A stretch of 64,000 bases of DNA from Akkermansiaceae bacterium (GTDB lineage Bacteria > Verrucomicrobiota > Verrucomicrobiia > Verrucomicrobiales > Akkermansiaceae). This document shows positions 23,338 through 33,397 of the stretch, in pieces. The position numbers were made by a program, and so were the translations under genes. Below the pieces are notes generated by a model. That model was not told the DNA's origin. It worked only from the letters and a program-made list of their open reading frames with translations, and did not search any database. The stretch spans positions 62,001 through 126,000 of the forward strand of contig JACKPZ010000004.1 of assembly GCA_024233135.1 (NCBI GenBank), given 5' to 3'. Within the stretch, counting starts at the first letter, position 1; every line of letters starts with the position of its first letter.

Positions 23338-25236
23338 TCAGGCCGGATGGGATTCGGTTTTCTTCGGTGCCTTCTCCTTTGGCTCGATCCACTGGGGCAA
23401 GTAGTCGTCCGCGTGGTCCGGGCGGCTGTATTCATACGGCCCGCGGTAGACGGCAGGCTCGGTGGTGAAATTGCCATGTCCCGGAGGTGTCGGGGTCGCC
23501 CACTCAAGGGTGGTGGCGTGCCACGGGTTGTCGCTCTCCGCCTTTTTGCCGGCCTTCCACGAGATGAAGAGGTTGATGATGAAGGGGATCTGCGCCAGCG
23601 CGAGCGTCCACGCACCCATCGACATCAGGATGTTCATGTCGATGTGCTGGGCGACGGTGTTGGCGAACACGTTCGGACCGTCACCTTTGAGCGCGGTTGC
23701 CTTGTCGAGGTATCCGTCGCCACCATTGTACCAGCGGCGGTGGAAACCGGCCATGCCCTGCAGCAGCATCGGGAAGAAGATGATGTTCATGCAGACGAGG
23801 CTCGGCCAGAAATGCAGGTGGTTGAGCGTCCGGCTCATGTATCGACCGGTGATCTTGGGATACCAGTGGATCACTCCACCGAAGAAGGCGAAGAGGATGC
23901 CCGGAGCGACCACGTAGTGGAAGTGGCCGATGACGTAGTAGGTGTCGTGCAGGTGGAGATCCGCCAAGTTGAAGGCGAGCGGCAGGCCGGTGAGACCGCC
24001 GATGCCGAACATCGGGATGAACGCGCAGGCCCAGAGCATGGCGGGGTTGAAGCGGATCGACCCGCCCCACAGTGAGATCAGCATTGCCGTCAGAATGATC
24101 ACCGAGGGCACCGAGATCAGAACGGTGGTGGTCTGGAAGAAGGTTGAGACGGCGGCTCCCATGCCGGTCATGTACATGTGGTGCGCCCAGACGATGAAGG
24201 AGAGGAAACCGAGCACGAGGACCGAGTAGACCATCGACTTGTAGCCCCAGAGCGGCTTGCGGGTGTTGGCGGGAATGATTTCCGCGACACAAGCGAAGGC
24301 CGGGAGCAACAACACATACACCTCCGGGTGGCCGAGGAACCAGAACAAGTGCTGATAGAGAAGCGGCGAACCTCCACCGGAGATCTCGGCAAGTCCCTCG
24401 CTCTTGGTGAACAGGCCGGTGGGCAGGAAGAACGACGAGTGGGTCACCCGGTCCATGAGCTGCATGATGCCGGCCGCCTCAAGCGGCGGGAAGGCGAGCA
24501 GGAGGAGGAAGCCGGTGACGAGCATCGACCACACGAAGAACGGCATCCGCATCCACGTGAGACCGCGGGCACGCAGGTTGATGATGGTGGTGATGAAATT
24601 CACCGAACCAAGCAGTGACGAGGTGATCAGCAGGACCAGGCCGATGAGCCATTGGGTCTGGCCGGCCATGAACTGGTTGACGACCTGGCCATCGGCGAAA
24701 CCCGCGAGCGGCGAGTAGTTCGTCCAGCCGGACTTCGCCGCACCGGACTCCATGAAGAACGATGCACACATCACCAGACCGCCGAGCAGGTAGATCCAGT
24801 AGCTGGCCATGTTCAGACGCGGGAACGCCATGTCCGGAGCGCCGATTTGAAGAGGAGTGACGTAGTTTCCGAATGCGCCGAAGCCGAGCGGCACGATCCC
24901 GAGGAAGACCATGATCGTGCCGTGCATGGCGCCGAACATGTTGTAGGTCTCGCCGGTCACCTTGCCGTCCACCAGCCAGCGGGCCTTCCAGTTTTCGGTG
25001 AACACCCAGCTCATCCAGCCGGGCAGCGGCTCATGCGGGTAGGCGATGCTCCAGCGCATCACCATCATCAGGAAAAAGCCGAAGGCAAGAAACAGCATCG
25101 CTGTGATGCCATACTGGATACCGATCATCTTGTGGTCCGTGGAGAACACATACTTCCGGAGGAAGCCGGGATCGTGATGGTCGTGGTGATCCGCATGGGC
25201 GTCGTGGCCGCTGTGGCTGGAAGCATGTGCACTCAT
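23338..25236 (-). CDS. coxA: Cytochrome c oxidase subunit I (aa3 type)
   Basis: 632 residues. A His-rich N-terminal tail (GHDAHADHHDHH) precedes about 12 membrane helices. Canonical motifs are present: FSTDHKMIGIQY, MHGTIMVF (heme a ligand), WFLGHPEVYVLLLPAF (CuB His, cross-linked Tyr and D-channel Glu), VWAHHMYMTGMG (two CuB histidines) and DTYYVIGHFHYV (heme a3/a ligands). It reduces oxygen to water and pumps protons at the inner membrane. It is the first gene after a terminator-like hairpin, so it may have its own promoter in the 193-base gap. Confidence 0.95.
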   Translation of the reverse strand: MSAHASSHSGHDAHADHHDHHDPGFLRKYVFSTDHKMIGIQYGITAMLFLAFGFFLMMVMRWSIAYPHEPLPGWMSWVFTENWKARWLVDGKVTGETYNMFGAMHGTIMVFLGIVPLGFGAFGNYVTPLQIGAPDMAFPRLNMASYWIYLLGGLVMCASFFMESGAAKSGWTNYSPLAGFADGQVVNQFMAGQTQWLIGLVLLITSSLLGSVNFITTIINLRARGLTWMRMPFFVWSMLVTGFLLLLAFPPLEAAGIMQLMDRVTHSSFFLPTGLFTKSEGLAEISGGGSPLLYQHLFWFLGHPEVYVLLLPAFACVAEIIPANTRKPLWGYKSMVYSVLVLGFLSFIVWAHHMYMTGMGAAVSTFFQTTTVLISVPSVIILTAMLISLWGGSIRFNPAMLWACAFIPMFGIGGLTGLPLAFNLADLHLHDTYYVIGHFHYVVAPGILFAFFGGVIHWYPKITGRYMSRTLNHLHFWPSLVCMNIIFFPMLLQGMAGFHRRWYNGGDGYLDKATALKGDGPNVFANTVAQHIDMNILMSMGAWTLALAQIPFIINLFISWKAGKKAESDNPWHATTLEWATPTPPGHGNFTTEPAVYRGPYEYSRPDHADDYLPQWIEPKEKAPKKTESHPA

Positions 25237-25400
25237 GATGTCGTCGGAGAAGGGGTGTAGCCCGGTGAAGGCTCAGTGAATAGCAAAAAACGCGTGGTAA
25301 AATCTGCGGAGTCGGGTGGATACTGAAGAATTGGACCCTGATGCCGTCCAGAAGAAATCAGAAGATCCCGGGAGTTTCTCAAATCAGCGTTTCAACGTCC

Positions 25401-25426
25401 GCGGAAAAGAAACAGGCGGGACCGCC
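25401..25426 (-). terminator. Hairpin plus T-rich tract between the cytochrome c gene and coxA
   Basis: GGCGG/CCGCC arms (25415-25426) form a compact hairpin just after the stop of the cytochrome c gene, and on the minus strand it is followed by TGTTTCTTTTCC. This resembles an intrinsic terminator and divides the respiratory block into an upstream alternative-complex-III part and a downstream oxidase part. The loop is very short, so efficiency is uncertain. Confidence 0.45.
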
Positions 25427-25429
25427 CGA

Positions 25430-26200
25430 TCAAGGGGATGCGGCTTCTACGGGTGCGAGGGTGATGGGATCGACCATCACGGACGGGTCGATCGGATCGC
25501 CGGGAAGAGCCTTGAGATGGTCGGCTTCCAGCTCGGCGCCGGTCACCGGCTGACCGGCCTTCGAGCGGTTGGCTGAGATGTCCATGGCGGCCTTGGCCAT
25601 TTCGGTGGTGATCACGTCGCCCACCTCGTTGCCGAAGTCGTTGCGGACGAAAGTGAGCACGCCGGCGAGATCCTCGGGAGTGAGGCCGGCGGCCTGCGAA
25701 GGCATCACACCGAAGGCCTTGCCGGAGCTGGCGGGCCCCTGAAGGCCGTTGAGCACGATCATGGCGAAACGCTCGCTATCGCCCAGAACCCAAGGCGAAC
25801 CGGCGAGCGACGGGTAGTTCGCGCCGTCACCCTTGGCGTCGGCGCCGTGGCAGCCGTTGCACTTGGCGGTGTAGATCTTCTTGCCCTTCGCCTTGTAGGC
25901 CTCAAGCGCGGTCTTCGGCGCGGGGCCGGACTCTCCGCCGCCGGGCGCGCTGGCGCGGACGTAGTTTTTCCGATAGAGCGACGCGTAGTCGAGGAAGGTG
26001 CCGGCGTTTCCGATGATGGCGCCGGCGAAAACCAAGGCGATGCCGCAGGCGGAGAGCACCCACACCGAGATCGGTTCGTTGCCGGCGGCCAGGATGCGGC
26101 GCTCGCGGGCGGCGGCGGCGGCTTCGCGCACGACGCGTCCGTGGGCCTCGGCCACGTTGATCGAATCGTCGAGGTCTGGTTTTTGGTTGTTGGGAGACAT
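25430..26200 (-). CDS. Membrane-anchored monoheme cytochrome c, CcoP-like
   Basis: 256 residues. A cytoplasmic N-terminus of about 45 residues precedes one membrane helix (about 46-66), then a cytochrome c domain with CNGCH heme site and a distal methionine region GVMPSQAAGLTPEDLAGVL, where the YVRN-type pattern FVRNDFGNEVG follows. The tail after about residue 200 is Pro/Asp-rich. It resembles a single-heme half of CcoP and lies directly after the CcoO-like gene. Predicted to pass electrons in the periplasm between complex III and the oxidase. Confidence 0.82.
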   Translation of the reverse strand: MSPNNQKPDLDDSINVAEAHGRVVREAAAAARERRILAAGNEPISVWVLSACGIALVFAGAIIGNAGTFLDYASLYRKNYVRASAPGGGESGPAPKTALEAYKAKGKKIYTAKCNGCHGADAKGDGANYPSLAGSPWVLGDSERFAMIVLNGLQGPASSGKAFGVMPSQAAGLTPEDLAGVLTFVRNDFGNEVGDVITTEMAKAAMDISANRSKAGQPVTGAELEADHLKALPGDPIDPSVMVDPITLAPVEAASP

Positions 26201-26228
26201 GTTGCGGAAAGGAGGGATGGGACCGGAA

Positions 26229-26936
26229 TCAGTTTTCCCCTTCGGTCTTCTTCGGGGCGAAGTTCAGCGAGGCGGGCACCGCCTGGTCCTTCTTGAGCGA
26301 GAGCAGGTAGGAAACGAGCGCCTTGGCATCCGGACCGGGCACGACTTCGTATCCGTCGCGGGTTTCGACATCGAGCGCCCCGTCGGACGGCGGGCCGTAG
26401 CTGGTGCGTTTCGAGAAAAGGAACGGATGTGACGGGCATGTCGAGTCCCACAGCGCGGGGATCGAACGCGGATTGTAGAGGTGCTTGTAAAGCCAGTCCT
26501 CCGGAGTCTGCCCCTCGGCCACATAGGTCGGAACGCGCACGGCGAGATTCGAGAGGTCGGGACCGAGACGCATCACGCCGACCTGGGCGAAAGCCTCGCC
26601 CTCGTAGTCGTACGGAGTGGTTTCACGGCGGGTGTCGCCGCGGGTCTCATCCGCGGCGTTGCCGCCCCAATCGGGACGGAAGAGGTCGTTGCCGGCGTAG
26701 GTCGGCCGCACCACCTGGGTGTGGCAAAGGTAGCAACCGTTCTCCGCATAGACTTCCGCGCCGCCGGCGACACGGCCCGCCCGCTTGGCGATGAAGACGC
26801 CGGTTTGTCCGTCGGCCGCCTCGTCGAAGGTGGCGGGTGCGAGGTCGCGCATCTTGAAGAACGGGACCACGACAACCGCCAGCCAGGCGATGCCGAACGT
26901 TGCGGCGATTCCGAGAATGAATGTGCGGAGGCTCAT
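26229..26936 (-). CDS. CcoO/FixO-like membrane-anchored cytochrome c
   Basis: 235 residues from ATG 26936. One N-terminal helix (about 5-25) anchors a monoheme domain with GCYLCHTQVVRPTYAG, the hallmark of cbb3 oxidase subunit II. Later MRLGPDLSNLAVR supplies the methionine region, and a C-terminal ALVSYLLSLKKDQ motif is also CcoO-like. CcoO normally partners with the catalytic CcoN. Here its partner is the adjacent CcoN-like protein, which lacks active-site histidines, so this complex is unlikely to reduce oxygen. Confidence 0.85.
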   Translation of the reverse strand: MSLRTFILGIAATFGIAWLAVVVVPFFKMRDLAPATFDEAADGQTGVFIAKRAGRVAGGAEVYAENGCYLCHTQVVRPTYAGNDLFRPDWGGNAADETRGDTRRETTPYDYEGEAFAQVGVMRLGPDLSNLAVRVPTYVAEGQTPEDWLYKHLYNPRSIPALWDSTCPSHPFLFSKRTSYGPPSDGALDVETRDGYEVVPGPDAKALVSYLLSLKKDQAVPASLNFAPKKTEGEN

Positions 26937-26973
26937 GTTTGGGAGATCTGGATGCTGGGAGCGGGAGGAGGAA

Positions 26974-28470
26974 TCAATGGGCGGAGGCGGGACCGACATT
27001 GTCGATGTCCCCTTCTTCGCCGTGCGGGCTGCCGCCGTGCGAGAAGACGAGCAGCGTCGGGTGCGAGCTGCGGCGGCCGAGGCGCAGCCACATGAAGGTG
27101 AGATGGATGAAGAAGAAGATGTTCGAGAACAGGATCAGGGCCCAGGAGACTGTGATGGTCAGCGCGTAGGGATAGGCGTCCTTCGCCGCTCCGGTCGCCC
27201 ATGGCTTGGTGAAATCCTCCTGCGAACCGCCCTGAAGGAGTCCGCCGAAGATCGCGACAAGGGCCACGAAAATGGTGCCGTAGACCGAGAACAGGAAGTG
27301 GGTCTTGATGAGGCGGCGGGAGAGCCACTCGCGGCGGGTCACCCGCGGGACGATGAAGTAGGTGGCGCCGAACATCGTGAGGGTGAAAAACCCGTAGAGC
27401 GCGAGGATGTCGAAACCGTAGCCGGACAACGAGAACTGGGTGCGCGGAAGCGTCGAACCCGGCAGATTGAGGAACACGGCGGCCGCCCCGAGAAGGATGA
27501 GGCTACCCATCCCGGCGGTGGTGAAACGGAGCGCCGGACTGGAGCTGAGGGTTTCCTTGTTCGAGAGGATCGTGCGCAGCGTGTTCACGCCCGCGGCTGC
27601 GGCCGGAACAAAGAGCATCGCAGTGGCCGCTCCGCCGACGTAAGGAAGGAAATACGGGATCGGCGCACCGGTGAGTTTCTGCATGCCGGCCCACGGGGCG
27701 ATCACGGCGAGCGTCCAGAATCCGAGTTTCGCCAGCGTGTAGCTGAAAACCGGACGGCCCGTGACCTTCGGTGCGAGGTAGTAGGCGGTGCCGAGCGCGA
27801 CCGGTGTGAAGAACAGGAAGATCATCGCGGAGCGGAACCAGGCGTTGACGCCCGCCGCCATGAGCGGACTTCCCTGCAGGCAGTGCAGGAACACGTTGGC
27901 AGTAATGTAAACCCACGGAAACCAGATGACAGCCGCGAGCAGATACCACTGGGAGATATACACATGGCCTTCCGGACGGACGCGGAACTGGATGAACGGC
28001 CACACCATGATGGCGGCGTAGCTGAAGATCAGCACGGGCCATGCGAAGACCGGAAACTCCATCCACGGCATGCCGGTTCCGTGGCCGGAAAGGATGCCCA
28101 CCACACCCAGCGTGACGCCGAGGTTCCAGATGTGCCCGGCGGTGAGGATGGTGCCGACCGCGGTGCACTCCTTGCGGGTGAGGCGGGCGGTGAGCCAGAG
28201 GATCACCGCGAAGGCGGCCTGCATGCCCCAGCCGTAGATGAGCGCGTTCATGTGCGCCGGAAACACCCGGCCGTAGGTGAGGAACGGGCAACCGGCCAGA
28301 AGCGACGGCCAGTGGACCTTGGCCGAGGCGATCACGCCGAGCAGGATCGACACCGCGAGCCATGCGGCGCCGCTGGTGAGGAAGAACATGACGGGGTGCC
28401 GCAGCGAACGGTCGATCCCGGCGCGCAAGAGCACATCCTCGTCAGTGGTGTTGTAGAGAGCGGAAGACAT
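26974..28470 (-). CDS. CcoN-like heme-copper oxidase subunit I paralogue lacking active-site histidines
   Basis: 498 residues with about 12 membrane helices, clearly related to cbb3 subunit I: FLTYGRVFPAHMNALIYGWG, QWYLLAAVIWFPWVY, FFTPVALGTAYYLAPKV, ALYGFFTLTMFGATYFIVPR. Positions that normally hold metal ligands are changed: the helix VI CuB histidine is S214 (AWFRSAM), the helix VII His-His pair is Q264-K265 (AGMQKL) and the helix X histidines are F353 and I355 (GFDILALYGF). Only the helix II histidine H73 remains. It therefore cannot hold the heme b/b3-CuB centre and is probably a scaffold. It lies between two cytochrome c genes downstream of alternative complex III. Confidence 0.9.
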   Translation of the reverse strand: MSSALYNTTDEDVLLRAGIDRSLRHPVMFFLTSGAAWLAVSILLGVIASAKVHWPSLLAGCPFLTYGRVFPAHMNALIYGWGMQAAFAVILWLTARLTRKECTAVGTILTAGHIWNLGVTLGVVGILSGHGTGMPWMEFPVFAWPVLIFSYAAIMVWPFIQFRVRPEGHVYISQWYLLAAVIWFPWVYITANVFLHCLQGSPLMAAGVNAWFRSAMIFLFFTPVALGTAYYLAPKVTGRPVFSYTLAKLGFWTLAVIAPWAGMQKLTGAPIPYFLPYVGGAATAMLFVPAAAAGVNTLRTILSNKETLSSSPALRFTTAGMGSLILLGAAAVFLNLPGSTLPRTQFSLSGYGFDILALYGFFTLTMFGATYFIVPRVTRREWLSRRLIKTHFLFSVYGTIFVALVAIFGGLLQGGSQEDFTKPWATGAAKDAYPYALTITVSWALILFSNIFFFIHLTFMWLRLGRRSSHPTLLVFSHGGSPHGEEGDIDNVGPASAH

Positions 28471-28497
28471 CGGTGGGATCTGGCGGAATTGGGGAAA

Positions 28498-29265
28498 TCA
28501 GGGCTTGATGAGATCGTCGGCTTTGAGCATCGGCTTGCCGACCTCGGAACGCAGCATTTTCACCTGCTCCGGGAGCACCGGCGGCGCGGAGTTTCCGAAG
28601 CTGTTGCGCACGTAGGTGAGCACGGCGGCGATCTGCTCGTCGGTCTGGAACGCCAGCGGGGTCATTCCCGCGGCGAAATTGTAGTCCTTGCCGGCCACGG
28701 TGAGCGGGCCTTCCAAACCGCGGAGCTGGATGCGGATCAGGTTGGAGACCGGTCCGGCCACCCACTCGGAACCAGCGAGCGGTGGGGCGATCGGTCCGCC
28801 TTCCCCGTTCTGGCCGTGGCAGGCCGCACAGGTGAGGAACTGGGTCTTGCCGAGTTCCATGACGGCTGCGTCCGGTGCCGTTCCGGCGGCCGGTGTGAGA
28901 GCGTCCACATCGGTGGCGCCGGCACCGGAATCCGCGGGTTCGGCGGCGAGTTTCTCCGCGGTGGGCGAACCTGGAACCACTTGCTCCGGCTTCTCGACGG
29001 CGACGGGTTTCGAAGCGGCGAGTTGTTTCGCCATCGCGGGGATCGCGGTCGCGAAATCCGCGGCGGCGAGGGCGTCCTTCTGCGCCTGGTCAACCTGCTC
29101 GCGGATCTTGTAGCGGGCCTCGGCGGCGGCTTCCTCCGGAGTTTCGGCAGGCTGACGGTCGAAAAGGTAGATCGCGGCGATGACGACGGCGATGGCGAAG
29201 AAGGTCCCGAGCGCCCACCAGAAGGCGGTGAAACGGAGGATCGGATTGTCGCGGGTGGGGTCCAT
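28498..29265 (-). CDS. Membrane-anchored monoheme cytochrome c with long linker
   Basis: 255 residues. One membrane helix (about 13-36) is followed by a long Ala/Glu/Pro-rich linker (about 40-135) and a C-terminal cytochrome c domain with CAACH and the sequence AAGMTPLAFQTDEQIAAVLTYVRNSFGN, read as its methionine region plus the final YVRN helix. The end, LIKP, is hydrophilic. It sits directly between actF and the CcoN-like gene, 27 bases before the latter. A tethered electron shuttle from complex III to the oxidase is the likely role. Confidence 0.82.
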   Translation of the reverse strand: MDPTRDNPILRFTAFWWALGTFFAIAVVIAAIYLFDRQPAETPEEAAAEARYKIREQVDQAQKDALAAADFATAIPAMAKQLAASKPVAVEKPEQVVPGSPTAEKLAAEPADSGAGATDVDALTPAAGTAPDAAVMELGKTQFLTCAACHGQNGEGGPIAPPLAGSEWVAGPVSNLIRIQLRGLEGPLTVAGKDYNFAAGMTPLAFQTDEQIAAVLTYVRNSFGNSAPPVLPEQVKMLRSEVGKPMLKADDLIKP

Positions 29266-29286
29266 GGGATGGATGGAAACGGAAGG

Positions 29287-30597
29287 TCAGTTCGAAAGAT
29301 TGGCGGACTCGAGGATGCGCGGGTCGCGGTTCGGATAGAGCGAGTGCTGGCCGACGGCGCGCAGGAGGAAGAAAACGAAGGCCGCTCCGATGGTGACGAA
29401 GGCGAGGATGTCACCCCAGAAGGCACCTGGGATGGACGGGGTGATGCCACCGAACACCTTGGGGTTGATGTTGCCCAGCGAGATGCCGCGCTCGGGGATC
29501 GTGATCAGGTAGTGGTCGAGCACGTGCATGGCGAGCGTGTAGACCGCCATGATCGAGAGCGTCTTCGGGTTCTTCTTCAGCCAAGCCTGGAGAAGGATGA
29601 CGAAGGGCACCACGAAGTGGCCGAAGACCAGGAAGATCATCGCGGTGTTCCAGTTCCCTGTGTTGCGGATGAGGAAGTAGGAGGTTTCCTCGGTGATGCC
29701 GGCATACCAGATCAGGAAGAATTGCGAGAAGGCGATGTAGGCCCAGAACACCGTGAAGGCGAAGAGCAGCTTGCCCATGATGTGGAAGTGCTCGCCGGTG
29801 GTGACGTGCTTGAGGTGGCCCTGGCTCTTCAACCACGCGGCCACGAGAACGATGACGGCCATCGAGTTGAGCGCCGAGCCGGCGAACAGATAGACACCCC
29901 ACATCGTGGAGAACCACTTGTAGTCGAGGCCCATCAGGAAGTCGAAACCGGTGAAGGTGATCGTGAGCGCGAAAATGATGAGCGTGTAGGTGGAGTGGAA
30001 ACGGGCCTGGAACAGACGCTTGGTGGTCGGCTGCGGATCGGTGTCCTGGGCGGTCGAGAGTTTCCGCAGGAAGATGATCACCGCGCTCAAGCCGACACCC
30101 CAGAAGATGACGCGGGCGTACCAGAACGGGATGTTCATGTACCAATATTTGTTGTAGAGCAGGTGATCGACGTGGTGCAGGTGTTCCTTCACGTTGCCAT
30201 GCGCGCCACGATGGGTGTTCATCCACTCGTACAGGTATTGCTGGACCTGCGGGCAGAGCAGCGGGATGCCGAAGAGGAACATCCACGGGTAGGTGGAGCC
30301 GAGGTTTTCGAAGGTGCGGCGCACCGAGGTCCCCCACCCCGAGTTCGAGACGTTGTGGAGCAGGGTCCAGAAGCAGCCGCCGATCGAGAGCGTGAGGAAG
30401 AAATAGAACGCGAACAGCCAGGAGTAGGAATAACAGCCGCGCATCTTCTCGGGCGCGAAGAAGAGCAGGTAGAGGCTGACGACGGTGCCGAGCGCGGCGA
30501 TCGCCAGCGCGATGGTCTTCACCTTGGCGACCTTCGAGACGTCGAGGTGGTCCCCGTTGATGGCGATGTCGGCGGATGTGACGTGGTGGTGGGCCAT
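29287..30597 (-). CDS. actF: Alternative complex III subunit ActF (quinol:cytochrome c oxidoreductase)
   Basis: 436 residues with about ten membrane helices, the pattern of ActF, a shorter homologue of the NrfD-like ActC. Recognisable parts are LSIGGCFWTLLHNVSNSGWG, LPFW-type FWYARVIFWGVG, TGFDFLMGLDYKWFSTMWG and an SQFFLIWYAGITEET segment, as in described ActF proteins. It forms part of the membrane module that holds complex III together. It is the last of the six act genes. Confidence 0.88.
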   Translation of the reverse strand: MAHHHVTSADIAINGDHLDVSKVAKVKTIALAIAALGTVVSLYLLFFAPEKMRGCYSYSWLFAFYFFLTLSIGGCFWTLLHNVSNSGWGTSVRRTFENLGSTYPWMFLFGIPLLCPQVQQYLYEWMNTHRGAHGNVKEHLHHVDHLLYNKYWYMNIPFWYARVIFWGVGLSAVIIFLRKLSTAQDTDPQPTTKRLFQARFHSTYTLIIFALTITFTGFDFLMGLDYKWFSTMWGVYLFAGSALNSMAVIVLVAAWLKSQGHLKHVTTGEHFHIMGKLLFAFTVFWAYIAFSQFFLIWYAGITEETSYFLIRNTGNWNTAMIFLVFGHFVVPFVILLQAWLKKNPKTLSIMAVYTLAMHVLDHYLITIPERGISLGNINPKVFGGITPSIPGAFWGDILAFVTIGAAFVFFLLRAVGQHSLYPNRDPRILESANLSN

Positions 30598-30617
30598 TTG
30601 CTTGGAGATTCGGAAAG

Positions 30618-31256
30618 TTACTTCTTGGCGGAGGCCGCCTGCAGCGTGCGGACGTAGGCGACGATCGCCCAGCGGTCGCGGACGGGGATGTTGTAGCCGT
30701 AGCCGCTCATCATGCCCTTGCCGTTGGTGATGGTTTCGAAGACCCGGCCGTCCGGATAGACGTCGGAGAGGAAACGCGCCTCGTGGAGGTTGGCGATGGC
30801 GGGAACACCGAAATGGCTCGTCATGCCCTGGCCGTTGGCGGCCGCTCCGTGGCAGACCGCGCAGTAGATGCCGAAGCGCTCCTTGCCGCGCTCGATGAGC
30901 ATGGCCGCGGACGCCTCGTCGAGTTCGAGTTCCTCCGGCATGCCGTTGCCGAAGTAGTCACCGACGTGGCCGGTGTGGTAGTAGCCGGGCTGGCCGCCGA
31001 ATTCGGGCTCGGGGATGCCGCCGATGACGGATTGGCCGTCCTGGTTGAAGCCGCGCGGCTGGGTGCCGGCCACCGGCAGGCGGCTGCCGACGCCGTCTGC
31101 GAAAAACGGATCCGGCTTCTGGGCGCGCAGTTTGTCCTGCTCGTCCATGTCCGGGAACACGCGGATCGGAGGTTTGGTGAACTTCTGGCCGCGGACACCG
31201 AAGATCCCGACCACCGTCAGGGCGATGAGCGCGTAAGCGAGGAAGAAGTAACGCAT
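30618..31256 (-). CDS. actE: Alternative complex III monoheme cytochrome c subunit ActE
   Basis: 212 residues from ATG 31256. One N-terminal hydrophobic segment (about 3-20; signal or anchor) leads to a monoheme domain with CAVCHGAAANGQGMTSHFG and the final RDRWAIVAYVRTLQ helix. The region PIRVFPDMDEQDKLRAQKP matches ActE, and the GKGMMSGYGYNIPVRDRW part is typical. The frame stays open upstream but that portion overlaps actD in another frame. ActE receives electrons from ActA and hands them to the terminal acceptor. Confidence 0.88.
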   Translation of the reverse strand: MRYFFLAYALIALTVVGIFGVRGQKFTKPPIRVFPDMDEQDKLRAQKPDPFFADGVGSRLPVAGTQPRGFNQDGQSVIGGIPEPEFGGQPGYYHTGHVGDYFGNGMPEELELDEASAAMLIERGKERFGIYCAVCHGAAANGQGMTSHFGVPAIANLHEARFLSDVYPDGRVFETITNGKGMMSGYGYNIPVRDRWAIVAYVRTLQAASAKK

Positions 31257-31291
31257 CTGAGAAAGGAGATTTTGAAAGTTGGTGTGCCCGG

Positions 31292-31846
31292 TCAGTCCTC
31301 TTCTTCGACCAGTTCGATGTTGTCGCCGCCGATCTCGGCGAGCAGTTCCTTGGTTTGGTTCGGACTGAACTTCGGATCGCGCGCCTCGATGGCGATGAAG
31401 AAGCCGTCGTCGGTGGCGCGGTGGAACTGCTTGCTTGCGAAGAGCGGGTGGTTGAGACGCGGGAGCTGGATGAGGCCGAGCAGGCCGAACAGCACGGTGA
31501 AACCGGAGAACAGGATGGTCAGCTCGAACATCACCGGGAAGAAGGCCGGCACGGTGAAGATGTTGGCCGGCTTGGCCTGCACCACCGTCGGATAGATCAC
31601 CACCTGGGTGGTATAGGCCAGTGTGAAGGCGGTGGCTGTGCCGGTCATGCCGCCGAAGAACACGAACCACGGCAGGATCGAGCGTTTCATGCCCATCGCG
31701 CCATCCAGTCCGTGGATCGGATAGGGCGAGTAGCAGTCCCATTTCTTGAAGCCGGCGTCGCGGACTTTCTGGGCCGCCTTGTAGAGGGCCGAGGCGCTCT
31801 GGAACTCGGCGAGGTAGCCGTAGACGCGTTTGCGGGTGGTGCTCAC
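31292..31846 (-). CDS. actD: Alternative complex III subunit ActD (DUF3341)
   Basis: 184 residues with GTG start at 31846. ActD signatures are YGYLAEFQSASALYKAAQKVRDAGF, KKWDCYSPYPIHGLD and two membrane helices (about 60-85 and 105-130), followed by FFIAIEARDPKFS. The protein contacts ActC and ActF in the membrane module. The gap to actC upstream contains short tandem GGAGATT-type repeats but no other gene. Confidence 0.9.
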   Translation of the reverse strand: MSTTRKRVYGYLAEFQSASALYKAAQKVRDAGFKKWDCYSPYPIHGLDGAMGMKRSILPWFVFFGGMTGTATAFTLAYTTQVVIYPTVVQAKPANIFTVPAFFPVMFELTILFSGFTVLFGLLGLIQLPRLNHPLFASKQFHRATDDGFFIAIEARDPKFSPNQTKELLAEIGGDNIELVEEED

Positions 31847-31882
31847 GTTGGGGATGGGAGATTGGAGATTGGAAATGGCGGG

Positions 31883-33358
<1,476 letters not shown>

Positions 33359-33397
33359 GATGAGTATCTGGATTCGTGATTCGTGAACCGGTGGGCG

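Noticed and set aside
26785..30657. Very long plus-strand open reading frame antisense to the respiratory genes
   Set aside because: It is the mirror frame of minus-strand CcoO-, CcoN- and ActF-type genes, with low-complexity Arg/Glu/His/Gly composition and no recognisable domain; long antisense frames are expected in GC-rich DNA.
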